From Marinimicrobium hydrolyticum (GTDB taxonomy: Bacteria; Pseudomonadota; Gammaproteobacteria; Pseudomonadales; Cellvibrionaceae), in the NCBI RefSeq assembly GCF_030848505.1, contig NZ_JAVDDU010000001.1, positions 496,001 to 560,000 of the forward strand: 64,000 nucleotides of DNA, given 5' to 3'. The position numbers were made by a program, and so were the translations under genes. Shown here in pieces: positions 17,125 through 25,749 of this stretch. Within the stretch, counting starts at the first letter, position 1. Every line of letters starts with the position of its first letter. Under the pieces are notes generated by a model. That model was not told where the DNA came from, ran no database searches, and saw only the letters and a program-made list of their open reading frames with translations.

Positions 17125-17868
17125 ATGAAAGCGATAAAAATTATTTTAAGTGTTTTGGTGGCTCTACTGATCGTAATTGCCATCGCGTTACTGGTTGGTT
17201 TGAGAAATCTCGATGCTCTGGTGGAGGTTGCCATTGAAAGCATCGGGACTCACGTAACCCAAACCGAAGTCACGGTCGAGCGCGTCAATATCGAACTGAC
17301 CGAAGCCCGAGGCACTGTCTACGGTCTTACTGTGGCCAACCCCGAGGGTTTTACCGAGCCCTATATTTTCCAGGTGGGCGAAGTCAGTTTGCAAATCCTG
17401 CCCGCGTCCCTCACTGAAAAAGTACTGGTACTGCCAAGAATCGTCATAGATGGCGCCGAGTTGCATGCTGAACACGCGGGTGTGGCGGACATCAATATTC
17501 ATCAGATGGTGCAGAATATCCAGCGCGACGTAGACGAGGAGGCCAAGGCCACAACCGCCAGCCCTGACGTGCGCTTTATGGTGGAAGAATTGCGCTTTAC
17601 CAACGCCACATTGAATCTTTTGTCCGGCGAGCTGGGGGAGCGGCGTTACACCATGGACGACATTCATCTCACGGATCTGGGAGACCGTGAAGAGGGCTTG
17701 ACGCCCGCCCAGTTAACCCGTGCGATCCTGGCGCCACTCTTGGAACAAGCTCGACAACGGGTTGAAGGGGAGCTGCGTGATGAAGCCACGGGCGCTGTGC
17801 GGGAGCGGTTAGAGGAAGAGTTGTCTGACGACGATCGGGATAGGCTGCGCTCGATTCTAGATCGCTGA
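17125..17868 (+). CDS. AsmA-like membrane-anchored periplasmic protein
   Basis: 247 aa. A single N-terminal hydrophobic anchor (about residues 5-25) precedes a beta-rich domain containing VYGLTVANPEGF and VRFMVEELRFTNATLNLL, a pattern seen in AsmA/DUF748-type envelope proteins. The last 50 residues are charged and helical. Members of this broad group act in outer-membrane lipid homeostasis, but this protein is short and its role cannot be stated. The ATG at 17125 follows AAGGAAAGTG. A hairpin terminator lies at 17926. Confidence 0.6.
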   Translation: MKAIKIILSVLVALLIVIAIALLVGLRNLDALVEVAIESIGTHVTQTEVTVERVNIELTEARGTVYGLTVANPEGFTEPYIFQVGEVSLQILPASLTEKVLVLPRIVIDGAELHAEHAGVADINIHQMVQNIQRDVDEEAKATTASPDVRFMVEELRFTNATLNLLSGELGERRYTMDDIHLTDLGDREEGLTPAQLTRAILAPLLEQARQRVEGELRDEATGAVRERLEEELSDDDRDRLRSILDR

Positions 17869-17912
17869 ACGGGGGCCGTGGTTTGCTTTTCTCGAGAAGT
17901 TGCATTACATTA

Positions 17913-17926
17913 TGTAACCGGTTACA
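17913..17926. promoter_or_regulatory. LacI-type palindromic operator upstream of the mannanase gene
   Basis: TGTAACCGGTTACA is a perfect 14-bp palindrome with a central CG. This is the form of operators bound by LacI-family sugar regulators. It is 81 nt upstream of the GH26 start and abuts the terminator of the preceding gene. No LacI-family gene is in the window. Confidence 0.55.
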
Positions 17927-17950
17927 GGCGGCTAGGCCGCCTTTTCTTTT
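17926..17950 (+). terminator. Rho-independent terminator after the AsmA-like gene
   Basis: AGGCGGC (17926-17932) pairs with GCCGCCT (17936-17942) over a TAG loop, followed by TTTCTTTT. It overlaps the upstream palindrome by one base. Confidence 0.75.
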
Positions 17951-18007
17951 GGCTAATCTCCAGGGTTGGTCCGGATCATAAACACTACTAATAAAGGCCT
18001 AAACGGT

Positions 18008-19258
18008 ATGAACGAATTCTTACCTGGCGCTACGGGGCGCTTGCGACTTTCCTATGGCTATCTGGCGGTAGCTTTTGCTTTGCTTGTTTCCGCTTGTGGG
18101 CCGGCGTCCACCCAAAAACCGGAAGCAACGCAGCCGGTAGCTGATGCCGTGCAGCCTATCGACGCTAACGCCACTGAGCCGACCCGAGCCCTGCTGCACA
18201 ATTTGCATCGACTCAAAGAGGGCGGTGTCATGTTTGGGCATCAAGATAGCTTGGCTTATGGCGTCGAGTGGTGGAGCGAAGATGGGCGCTCAGACGTTAA
18301 AGGCGTGACCGGCGACTACCCCGCCGTCTATGGTTGGGAGATCGGTGATCTTGAGCTAGGTGCAGAGGAAAACCTGGACGGCGTCAACTTTGCCGACATG
18401 CAGGGCTGGATGAAATCCGGTTACCAGCGCGGTGGTGTGATTACCATTTCCTGGCACATGAATCACCCGCAAACGGAGCAGGGTAGTTGGATCACCGAGC
18501 CGGGAGCGGGAGAACTTCTTCCGGGTGGCGCGGCTCATCACAAGCTAAAGGCCTATCTGGATACCTTTGCCGAGTTTGTTTCCGCCTTGGAAGTGGAAAC
18601 CGAGGCGGGGGAGCGGGAGCTCGTTCCGGTGATTTTCCGTCCCTGGCATGAGCACAACGGCGATTGGTTCTGGTGGGGCACCCGGGAAACCAGCGAACAA
18701 GAGTATATCCAGCTTTGGCGCTTCACCGTCGAGTACCTTCGCGATGAAAAGGGCGTGCATAATCTGCTTTATGCGTTTTCTCCAGACCGTAGCCGCATGA
18801 ATATGGAAGACTTCGAACAAAGCTACTTTTACGCTTATCCGGGTGACGATTATGTAGACATCCTGGGGTTCGACAACTACTGGGATCTTGGTCATGGTTC
18901 CAATGATGCCCCCAAGGCCGTAAACCAAGTGCACTTGGTGGAGAGCCTTGAAGGAGTCGCGCGGCTTGCCGCTGAGCGCAACAAAGTGGCCGCGCTCACC
19001 GAGGCCGGGCAGGATACCCTTCATGAGGAGGACTTCTGGACCCAACGCCTGCTGCCAGCGTTGATGGCTAACGAGTGGACTCGTCAGCTGGCCTATGCCC
19101 AAGTGTGGCGCAACGCCAATCGCGCCCGGGAGCAGCGGGACCACTTTTACGTGCCATACCCCGGCCACCCCGGAATCGAAGACTTTATCGAGTTCTACGA
19201 GCACCCGGCCACACTGTTTGAGGCTGATTTGCCGGATATGTATCGCATTAACCCCTAA
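18008..19258 (+). CDS. GH26 endo-beta-1,4-mannanase, lipoprotein
   Basis: Secreted glycoside hydrolase family 26 enzyme cleaving internal beta-1,4-mannan bonds by a retaining mechanism. I chose ATG 18008 over the in-frame TTG at 17966. This gives 416 aa with a lipobox (LVSAC, Cys30), so the protein is probably tethered to a membrane. Catalytic acid/base Glu215 lies in RPWHEHNGDWFWWG, and nucleophile Glu332 lies in LTEAGQD. Aromatic subsite residues are abundant. It has its own terminator and a LacI-type palindrome upstream. No carbohydrate-binding module is present and no other mannan genes are nearby. Confidence 0.92.
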   Translation: MNEFLPGATGRLRLSYGYLAVAFALLVSACGPASTQKPEATQPVADAVQPIDANATEPTRALLHNLHRLKEGGVMFGHQDSLAYGVEWWSEDGRSDVKGVTGDYPAVYGWEIGDLELGAEENLDGVNFADMQGWMKSGYQRGGVITISWHMNHPQTEQGSWITEPGAGELLPGGAAHHKLKAYLDTFAEFVSALEVETEAGERELVPVIFRPWHEHNGDWFWWGTRETSEQEYIQLWRFTVEYLRDEKGVHNLLYAFSPDRSRMNMEDFEQSYFYAYPGDDYVDILGFDNYWDLGHGSNDAPKAVNQVHLVESLEGVARLAAERNKVAALTEAGQDTLHEEDFWTQRLLPALMANEWTRQLAYAQVWRNANRAREQRDHFYVPYPGHPGIEDFIEFYEHPATLFEADLPDMYRINP

Positions 19259-19277
19259 AGTCAGAAACGCATCCGCA

Positions 19278-19307
19278 CCGTCGAGTCCTGTGGGCTCGGC
19301 GGTTTTT
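19278..19307 (+). terminator. Rho-independent terminator after the GH26 gene
   Basis: An 11-bp stem (19278-19288 with 19292-19302, with G.T pairs) closes over a TGT loop and is followed by TTTTT. Confidence 0.85.
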
Positions 19308-19446
19308 CCTGTTCAGGGGTGGACTTTTCGGCGCTCTGCCGCCATCCTCTCACTGCCATTGCCCTCAGCCGCTGGTTTGTGAGTTACCGCTCCGAACGCC
19401 AGCATCGCGCCGAGGTGCTGTTATTGTGACTTAAACCATTCCGACA

Positions 19447-21639
19447 GTGACTGACTCCGTGGATTACACCCCGCCGACACCCGCCCCCCTGGGCCGTTTC
19501 AGGGCTATGGTCGCCCAACCGTATCAGCAACCCGAATTTCTTCAGCAGTTGGAGCAAGTGGAAGCACTGCTTGCCGGACCCGAGGTGGAGAAAATTTCTG
19601 AAGGTGCTGACGCCGTTTATCGTGTGCGTCTGAATTACCAGGGCCAGACGCTGGATGTAGCGGTCAAACGGTTTGCGCGGCAGTCACTGCTCAAGGACTG
19701 GTATGACCACGCCATAACCAGCAAGGCGGAGCGCTCCTTTGTGGCTGCTGATTACCTCTTGGCCCACGGCGTAGCCACACCCCAACCGGTGGCTTTCTTG
19801 GATTGCTGGCAGGGCAAACGCTTGGTGGAGAGTTATTACCTGAGTGTGTTTCAGCCCGCGGATAGTTTCCGGGAGCATTTAAGTGATGTGTTATGGAATG
19901 TGCGGGACAACGACGCCATTATGCCGCTGCTGGAAACCCTGGCGCCGGCCGTGCGTGCCATGCACGACGCCGGTTTCGCGCACCAGGATATGGGCAACCA
20001 AAATATTTTAATGCCCAAAAACGCCGATGGGACTTTGGCCCAACCGCAGTTTATTGATTTGAATCGTGGCCGGGTTTATCCGTCGGTGACGAATCGTCAA
20101 CGGGCTTTTGATATTTCCCGCTTAATGTTGCCCGGCGAATACCTGAAATTTTTTCTGTTTATCTATTGCCATCACCAAGACGTGCCGCCGGAATTGGCCC
20201 GCTGGGAACGCCGCTATCGCCGCCGCTTCGCGCGCCATCAACGCACCCGCCGCTGGCGCCATCCGTTGCGCAGCCTTAAGCAATGGCTCACGGGGCAGGT
20301 GCCAAAGCATCAACGCTTTTACCCGCCGCTACGGGATTTGTGGGTCTGGGATGAGAAGTCCGCGCAGGCCATGATTGTGCTTTCCAAAGCGGAAAAAAAT
20401 CGCGTTCGCTCCAAAACCCATACGCTGTCGATGTTTTGGCGCACCTTGTGTGCGGCACCGGCCGTGTACCGTCGTTATACCCAACTGATGCGGCAAAGTT
20501 TTTCGCAGCCGGTGGAGTTGGACGGACGAATCGGCGTAGCGTTACATCCGCATCTAGACTACATTCCGGCCGAGCTGGAGTTGTTGGACGAGTTAGGCAA
20601 TCCACCGGTGTTGTTGCGTTTTTGCCATCATGAAAGTGAACAACTATGGGATGGCACCATCGATTTAATCAACCAACTGCACAGCCGCGGCGTGTCGATC
20701 ATGGTGGCATTCGTACAGGACCGGCAAGCACTGTTGGAGCCGGACAGTTGGCGAGCGCTGCTGGAAAAAGTGATTCCGCAAATCGCCGATAAAGTGGATG
20801 ACATAGAAATAGGCCACGCTATTAACCGCGTGAAATGGGGGCTGTGGCGCGCGCGCGACTATGTGGCTTTGTTGGAGCCCGCCTTGGCGTTGCAGGCGCG
20901 CTTCCCTGGAATTCGTTTAACCGGCCCAGCGTGTATCGATTTTGAATATGCCTATGTTGTATCCGCACTGCAGGTGCTGCCCGCGCAAGCGCAACTCGCG
21001 GCGCTCTCGCATCATTTGTACGTGGACCGGCGCGGACACCCGGAAAACCCTCAGGGGCGCTTTTCTACCCTGGAAAAATGCGCTTTGCTCAGAGCCATTG
21101 CCCAGTGGTCGCCGCGGACTGAAGATCGTGTGATTGTGTCCGAAGTGAATTGGCCGGTGAAGGGCACCAGTGTTTGGTCCCCGGTAGGGGCTGGCTACGA
21201 ATCCCCCGAAGGCCGACGCAACCCACCCGGTGTGGACGAGGACGAGTACGCGGATTATATGCTGCGTTACTACACCCTCGCCCTGTGCTCAGGGCATGTG
21301 GATCGTGTCTACTGGTGGCGTTTGTCCGCCCACGGCTATGGTTTGGTGGATGACCGGGATAACTGGCGTCGTCGTCCCGCGTTCACGGCTTTGGGCTTCT
21401 TGTTGCGCACTTTAGAGGGCGCCACGTTTATCGCCCGTCATGAAGCAAACGATTCTGTGTATCTGATGGAGTTCGCCCGTGGGAATACTCGGATTCTGAT
21501 GGCCTGGACTACGGAAGATCACTGCGAATACTGGCCTAGTTTTGAGCACGACCAAGTGTTGGACAGCATGGGGCAGGTCAGTGAGCGCAGGCAATTAAGC
21601 GGTTCACCGCTGTATCTGGTGCGCTCAGGGGAAGTTTGA
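19447..21639 (+). CDS. Kinase (Kdo/LPS kinase-like) fused to a glycosidase-like TIM barrel
   Basis: 730-aa two-domain protein. The N-terminal third resembles the InaA/KdkA/RfaP lipopolysaccharide kinase group: Lys74 in VAVKRF, a HQDMGNQNIL catalytic loop (His179, Asp181, Asn186) and Asp204 in FIDLNRGR. After a basic linker (about 255-290), residues about 355-730 resemble a clan-A glycoside hydrolase barrel: VLLRFCHHE, EIGHAINRVKW (454-464), LSHHLYVD, VSEVNWP (Glu566) and VYWWRLS. The usual acid/base Glu in the NE motif appears replaced by IN at 459-460. The start is GTG 19447. It is likely cytoplasmic, since no signal peptide is seen. Substrate is unknown. Confidence 0.75.
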   Translation: MTDSVDYTPPTPAPLGRFRAMVAQPYQQPEFLQQLEQVEALLAGPEVEKISEGADAVYRVRLNYQGQTLDVAVKRFARQSLLKDWYDHAITSKAERSFVAADYLLAHGVATPQPVAFLDCWQGKRLVESYYLSVFQPADSFREHLSDVLWNVRDNDAIMPLLETLAPAVRAMHDAGFAHQDMGNQNILMPKNADGTLAQPQFIDLNRGRVYPSVTNRQRAFDISRLMLPGEYLKFFLFIYCHHQDVPPELARWERRYRRRFARHQRTRRWRHPLRSLKQWLTGQVPKHQRFYPPLRDLWVWDEKSAQAMIVLSKAEKNRVRSKTHTLSMFWRTLCAAPAVYRRYTQLMRQSFSQPVELDGRIGVALHPHLDYIPAELELLDELGNPPVLLRFCHHESEQLWDGTIDLINQLHSRGVSIMVAFVQDRQALLEPDSWRALLEKVIPQIADKVDDIEIGHAINRVKWGLWRARDYVALLEPALALQARFPGIRLTGPACIDFEYAYVVSALQVLPAQAQLAALSHHLYVDRRGHPENPQGRFSTLEKCALLRAIAQWSPRTEDRVIVSEVNWPVKGTSVWSPVGAGYESPEGRRNPPGVDEDEYADYMLRYYTLALCSGHVDRVYWWRLSAHGYGLVDDRDNWRRRPAFTALGFLLRTLEGATFIARHEANDSVYLMEFARGNTRILMAWTTEDHCEYWPSFEHDQVLDSMGQVSERRQLSGSPLYLVRSGEV

Positions 21640-21645
21640 AAAGAC

Positions 21646-21767
21646 GGTGTCCGCAGGGCCGCTGGCTATAGGGGCTCAAAAGCCGCTCTACTAACGGCTT
21701 TAGGGAGCGCCGAGCTGGGCGCTCATAGGGTCCGATCCCGTCCGACGCGGATCTCCGTGCGGACACC
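21646..21767. repeat. Nested palindrome after the kinase fusion gene
   Basis: GGTGTCCGCA (21646-21655) and TGCGGACACC (21758-21767) flank about 100 nt that contains further hairpins, including GAGCGCC-GAGCT-GGGCGCTC and AGCCG...CGGCT. The architecture resembles the nested-hairpin family, but I see no shared core sequence, so I treat it as separate. It begins 6 nt after the stop codon of the fusion gene. Confidence 0.6.
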
Positions 21768-21860
21768 TAAACACAGTATAGCAACACAACTTTTCCGATT
21801 GGGTCGCGGGGCTAGTTTTTTCGGGCGCAAGGAAAGGGTTTTTTATGGCCGATAGTACCT

Positions 21861-23435
21861 ATGGCTGCTATTCTCAATGGACTAAGCCTGAACGGACTGC
21901 CCGCTATGACCCCTATCCGCATAGCAATCTTATATTTTGTGATCGGCGCCCTCTGGATTCTGGTGTCCGACACACTTCTTTACCGCCTAGTTGATGATCC
22001 GGTTCGCCTGACTTACTGGCAGAGTGTGAAGGGCTGGTTTTTCATTCTCGCCAGTACACTGCTGCTCTACGCGCTGGCCCAGCGTTTGCGCACGGTTCTC
22101 TCCCGGGAACTGGACGTCAAGCGCCAGCACTTGGCTGTGGTGCGCCGCAAAGCCTACACTGACCATCTGACCGGCTTGCCCAACCGCCGCTTTGGGCTGC
22201 GCGCGATCAGGCGCCTGATTCAGCGGGCCAAGCGCGAGCAAAAGCATTTTTGTGTGATGTGCCTGGACCTGGACAATTTCAAGCAAATTAACGACACCCT
22301 GGGCCACTCCGCTGGAGATCAATTGATCCAGGCTGTTGGTAAACGCCTTCATGCGTTCCTCACAGAGGACGAGCAGCTGGTTCGGCACGGCGGTAACGAG
22401 TTCCTGCTCTTGTGTGCCGATGTTGAACACGCCGAGGAAATTGATAAACGCGCCGGCGAATTCGTGGCTTTATTCCAAGAGCCATTTCTGATTGGTCCCA
22501 TGCCCCTGCGGGTGACCGCTAGCATCGGTGTGGCTTGTTACCCTGAAGGTGGTGAAGGTCAAGGGACTCTTATGCGCAACGCTGACCTGGCTTTGCACCA
22601 CAGTAAGTTGTACAAGAATTGCTTTAAAGTGTATGAATCCACTATGAGTCGGGCTATGCACTATCGCTTCGATTTGGAGCAGAAGATGCGCGAGGCGCTG
22701 GAGGAGAACCTATTCGAGGTGTTCTACCAACCGATTTATGATCCCCATAAATCGTGCTTCACTGGAGCCGAGGCGCTGCTGCGCTGGCCGGATGACGAAG
22801 GTTATATTTCCCCGGTAGAGTTTATTCCGGTCGCTGAGCAAAGTGGCCAAATCCGCGCTTTGGGTGCCATGGTCTTAGCCCGTGCCTGCCATGAAACGCA
22901 ACAACTGAGCGAGCGCGCGGGCCGGCCTTTAAGCATCTCTGTGAATGTTTCCCCCAAACAGTTTGCCAATGATCATATCGTAAGGGATGTGCAGGCGGCG
23001 TTGAGCGCAAGTGCCCTTGATCCAGGCTGCCTCATACTGGAGATTACCGAGGGCGTTTTTCTGAGCAACGCCGCTGAAACCGGAGAGATTCTTAATCAAC
23101 TTATGGAGCTGGGCGTTTCGCTTTCTATGGATGATTTTGGACAAGGTTATTCTTCGCTCAGCTATCTTCGTAAACATCCTTTCCGCTATTTGAAAATTGA
23201 TAAAGTGTTTGTACAGGGCATGGATAGTTCCGGCCAAGACCGGGCGTTGGTGGAAGCCAGCGTGGCCATGGCTGAGGCATTGAATCTGCAAGTGGTTGGC
23301 GAGGGGGTCGAAACGGCCACTCAACAAGAAGCGCTAAAGGAGCTTGGTGTTCATTATCTGCAAGGTTTCCATCTCGCCCGACCTATGCCCATCACCGACT
23401 ACGAATATTTTTTGTTGTCCGCGCAAGTGAGTTGA
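21861..23435 (+). CDS. Membrane GGDEF-EAL protein, likely c-di-GMP phosphodiesterase
   Basis: 524 aa. Two membrane segments (about 20-40 and 55-73) precede a diguanylate cyclase-like domain in which the signature is GGNEF (177-181) rather than GG(D/E)EF, with no RxxD inhibitory site visible. The EAL domain is complete: EALLRW (304-309), NVSPKQF, EITE (394-397), DDFG (424-427), Lys446 and EGVE (481-484). I infer net c-di-GMP hydrolysis, with the GGDEF part possibly regulatory. The start is uncertain: ATG 21861 lacks a good ribosome-binding site and ATG 21906 is an alternative. Confidence 0.85.
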   Translation: MAAILNGLSLNGLPAMTPIRIAILYFVIGALWILVSDTLLYRLVDDPVRLTYWQSVKGWFFILASTLLLYALAQRLRTVLSRELDVKRQHLAVVRRKAYTDHLTGLPNRRFGLRAIRRLIQRAKREQKHFCVMCLDLDNFKQINDTLGHSAGDQLIQAVGKRLHAFLTEDEQLVRHGGNEFLLLCADVEHAEEIDKRAGEFVALFQEPFLIGPMPLRVTASIGVACYPEGGEGQGTLMRNADLALHHSKLYKNCFKVYESTMSRAMHYRFDLEQKMREALEENLFEVFYQPIYDPHKSCFTGAEALLRWPDDEGYISPVEFIPVAEQSGQIRALGAMVLARACHETQQLSERAGRPLSISVNVSPKQFANDHIVRDVQAALSASALDPGCLILEITEGVFLSNAAETGEILNQLMELGVSLSMDDFGQGYSSLSYLRKHPFRYLKIDKVFVQGMDSSGQDRALVEASVAMAEALNLQVVGEGVETATQQEALKELGVHYLQGFHLARPMPITDYEYFLLSAQVS

Positions 23436-23442
23436 CATCCCT

Positions 23443-24954
23443 TTGAAACCTTACGTTCTTGCCATTGCCGCTGTGTTTCTCTTGGCTTTGGGTACTTGGT
23501 GGCGGTATGAGCCGAGCCCCGCTTCCCAGGTCATTGAGCCATCTCAAGACAAACTTCAAGCCTACCAGTGGTCGCAGACGCCCTGCTGGTTTTACGTGTA
23601 TTGGTCGCCAGGCATTGTGTGCGGCGTTCTCAAAACACCCATGGAGGAGGGCAGCTTTGAGTTGCCTGTGGTGATTGTACGCGCCGAGTCCAACGAACCT
23701 CAGCCGGAACCGTTGCTGTACCTGCAAGGGGGGCCGGGGGCCAGCGCGGGGCTTGATCGCGCCGGCATTGAATACTGGCTCGACTGGATCATCCACGCCG
23801 GTTTGCAACGGGATTTAGTGCTGATGGACCCTCGCGGCGTGGGCCGCAGCAAGCCAGTACTAAAATGCGAGGCGCATGATGATTACAGCCGCGAGATTTT
23901 GACTCGGAATGTGCCTTTGGAGAAGGAGTTGGAAGGTGGCCGTGTGCTGTTGGAGCAATGCTTCGCCGAGCTTAAACAAGAGCCGACCAATTTCTCTGCC
24001 GAACACTACGGCACTCAGTCCAGCGCACGGGACATTGTGGGACTGATGAACGCTTTGAATTATGAGCAATGGAATCTTCTGGGCGTCTCTTACGGTAGTC
24101 GTTTGGCACTGGCGGTGGCCCAATCGCCGGACGTGCAAGAAAACAACCGGCTGCGCAGTCTCATACTGGATTCTGTTTACCCTCCGGAAAGGGGCGGTCT
24201 GATGGCTTGGCCGCGCGAAGCCACGGAGGGTTTGGAGCGGTTCTTTGACTGGTGCGAAGCGCGCACGCATTGCCGCGGTGATTTCGACGATGTGGAAGGA
24301 AACTTTCAGCGCGCTCTGAAGCATTTAAAAGACAATCCGGTAACCGTCGAGACGGAGCTGTGGCGAGAAGGCTCGACGTTACATGTTGTGATGAACGATC
24401 ACAGGTTTATTGCGGCTGTGTTTTCCGCCATCTATCAACATCATCTCTGGCCCGAGATTCCAAATGCGATTGAGGCGGCGTTGAAGGAGGAGGCGGAAGG
24501 CATGGCGATGCTGGTAGAGTCTTTTGTGAACAACGCTTTGAGCCCGCAATTGTCTCTACCGGTTTTCTTTGCGGTCGACTGTCGGGACAATCCCGTCGGC
24601 AGCGCCGAAGAATACAGTCGCGCACTGGATGAGTATCCGCAATATGCGCGTTATCTGCAGTACTTTTGGGAGTATCGAGGTTGCTTGCATTTTTCTCCCG
24701 CGCCTGAAACGAATACTGTACCAACGATCGAGTCTGCGCCGGACGTGCCGACATTGCTTTTGGCGGGCGCGCTTGACCCGATTACCCCGCTCCAATGGGC
24801 TCAGGAGCTTGCGGAGAAGTGGCCCGAAACGCAGTTGGTCGTATTCCCCTCGACGGGGCACGCAGTCGTTGGCAGCGACGATTGTGTACACACCCACTTT
24901 AAGGACTTTCTAGACCAACCGAGTGAGCGTTGGCGTCCAGAGTGTTTGGATTGA
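23443..24954 (+). CDS. Secreted TAP-like alpha/beta-hydrolase peptidase (S33 type)
   Basis: 503 aa with an N-terminal signal or anchor (MKPYVLAIAAVFLLALGTWW). It is an alpha/beta hydrolase with oxyanion-loop motif YLQGGPGAS, MDPRGVGRS, nucleophile Ser216 in GVSYGSR, Asp445 in ALDPITP and His473 in STGHAV. The C-terminal part matches tripeptidyl-aminopeptidase-like proteins. The start is TTG at 23443, 8 nt after the GGDEF-EAL stop, chosen because it gives the signal sequence. It is probably co-transcribed with the GGDEF-EAL gene. Peptide substrate unknown. Confidence 0.82.
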   Translation: MKPYVLAIAAVFLLALGTWWRYEPSPASQVIEPSQDKLQAYQWSQTPCWFYVYWSPGIVCGVLKTPMEEGSFELPVVIVRAESNEPQPEPLLYLQGGPGASAGLDRAGIEYWLDWIIHAGLQRDLVLMDPRGVGRSKPVLKCEAHDDYSREILTRNVPLEKELEGGRVLLEQCFAELKQEPTNFSAEHYGTQSSARDIVGLMNALNYEQWNLLGVSYGSRLALAVAQSPDVQENNRLRSLILDSVYPPERGGLMAWPREATEGLERFFDWCEARTHCRGDFDDVEGNFQRALKHLKDNPVTVETELWREGSTLHVVMNDHRFIAAVFSAIYQHHLWPEIPNAIEAALKEEAEGMAMLVESFVNNALSPQLSLPVFFAVDCRDNPVGSAEEYSRALDEYPQYARYLQYFWEYRGCLHFSPAPETNTVPTIESAPDVPTLLLAGALDPITPLQWAQELAEKWPETQLVVFPSTGHAVVGSDDCVHTHFKDFLDQPSERWRPECLD

Positions 24955-25083
24955 AAACAACGATTACATGGCTTTTTTTCCCACCGTTCCCCCCACCGAA
25001 GCTCTCTAGTCATTCCCGCGTAGCGTATTACTGACCGGAATAAATACTCGAACTAGCAGCTTCGTAAGAAAGTCTTAGGGCCA

Positions 25084-25331
25084 CGCAGGGTGAGTGTTCA
25101 GCAAACGTCGTGACTAATCGGCAGGATAGCCGATTTGCACAGCCGAAGGCTGCCCGCAAGGTGCAGCACATGGATGTGCTGCATGAGCCCATCCGTGGGG
25201 ACTGCCTCAAAACCGCAAGCGGCCCTGCCCCCAATCACAGATTGGGGTCGTTCGCCTGCGCGCAAAGCAGTGCTTTGCATACTACGCTTGCCTCACCCCT
25301 CTTTTGAGGCTTGCTGAACACTCACCCTGCG
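25084..25331. repeat. Nested-hairpin element, copy D (expanded)
   Basis: Perfect 21-bp arms (25084-25104 and 25311-25331), the same arm sequence as copy C, enclose 206 nt. The core is copy C's core in reverse orientation (CCCATCCGTGGGGAC versus GTCCCCACGGATGGG), interrupted by two inserts of about 75 and 80 nt. The inserts are themselves chains of hairpins, for example TGCAGCACAT-GG-ATGTGCTGCA at 25162-25183 and AATCGGC...GCCGATT at 25116-25135. There is no ORF in it worth calling. Confidence 0.85.
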
Positions 25332-25485
25332 CGTCCCTGGTAGTCTCAGATACCGAGCTCTTTTCTCCAATCCCTACCCGCTGTCTTCTTTGCAGCAACG
25401 GCGGGAAGTCCAAGGTAAGAGGGGCTTAGTCGCGGCGATTCCACTGATATGAGCCCATTAGACGAATGTGGCACAGAGGCGGGTG

Positions 25486-25576
25486 CGGGGGAGTGAGTTT
25501 CGGAACCTTCGCGTCATGGATGACGCGCAGGAGCTACAGGGACGTATTTACTGCGGTTCCGAAACTCACTCCCCCG
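25486..25576. repeat. Nested-hairpin element, copy E
   Basis: Perfect 22-bp arms (25486-25507 and 25555-25576) enclose 47 nt. The inner hairpin CGCGTCAT-GG-ATGACGCG (25510-25527) is identical to that of copy B, followed by GGAGCTACAGGGACGTATT and TACTGC. The outer arm sequence (GGGGGAGTGAGTTTCGG) is unlike copy B. Copies D and E occupy most of the 795-nt gap between the peptidase gene and tRNA-Asn. Confidence 0.85.
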
Positions 25577-25710
25577 TAGCCACCGGTCCTGATGGGTGCA
25601 CTGTTTTGGCAAGTCTCGCATTTAATAACGCTGTCGAGAGAGTCAAATCCAGATATCGAAGAGTGTAGAGAGGCATCACCGAATTCGCCGTATCTTCAAG
25701 AGACAGGCAT

Positions 25711-25737
25711 AAAAAAAGCCACCTCAAAGAGATGGCT
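25711..25737 (-). terminator. Terminator of tRNA-Asn
   Basis: On the minus strand, AGCCATCTC pairs with GAGGTGGCT over TTT and is followed by seven T residues. It begins 12 nt beyond the tRNA 3' end. Confidence 0.9.
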
Positions 25738-25749
25738 TTTTCTTTAATT

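Noticed and set aside
25084-25331. Insertion sequence or transposase remnant
   Set aside because: Despite terminal inverted repeats, no transposase-like frame or target duplication is visible; the short ORFs here read through hairpins.
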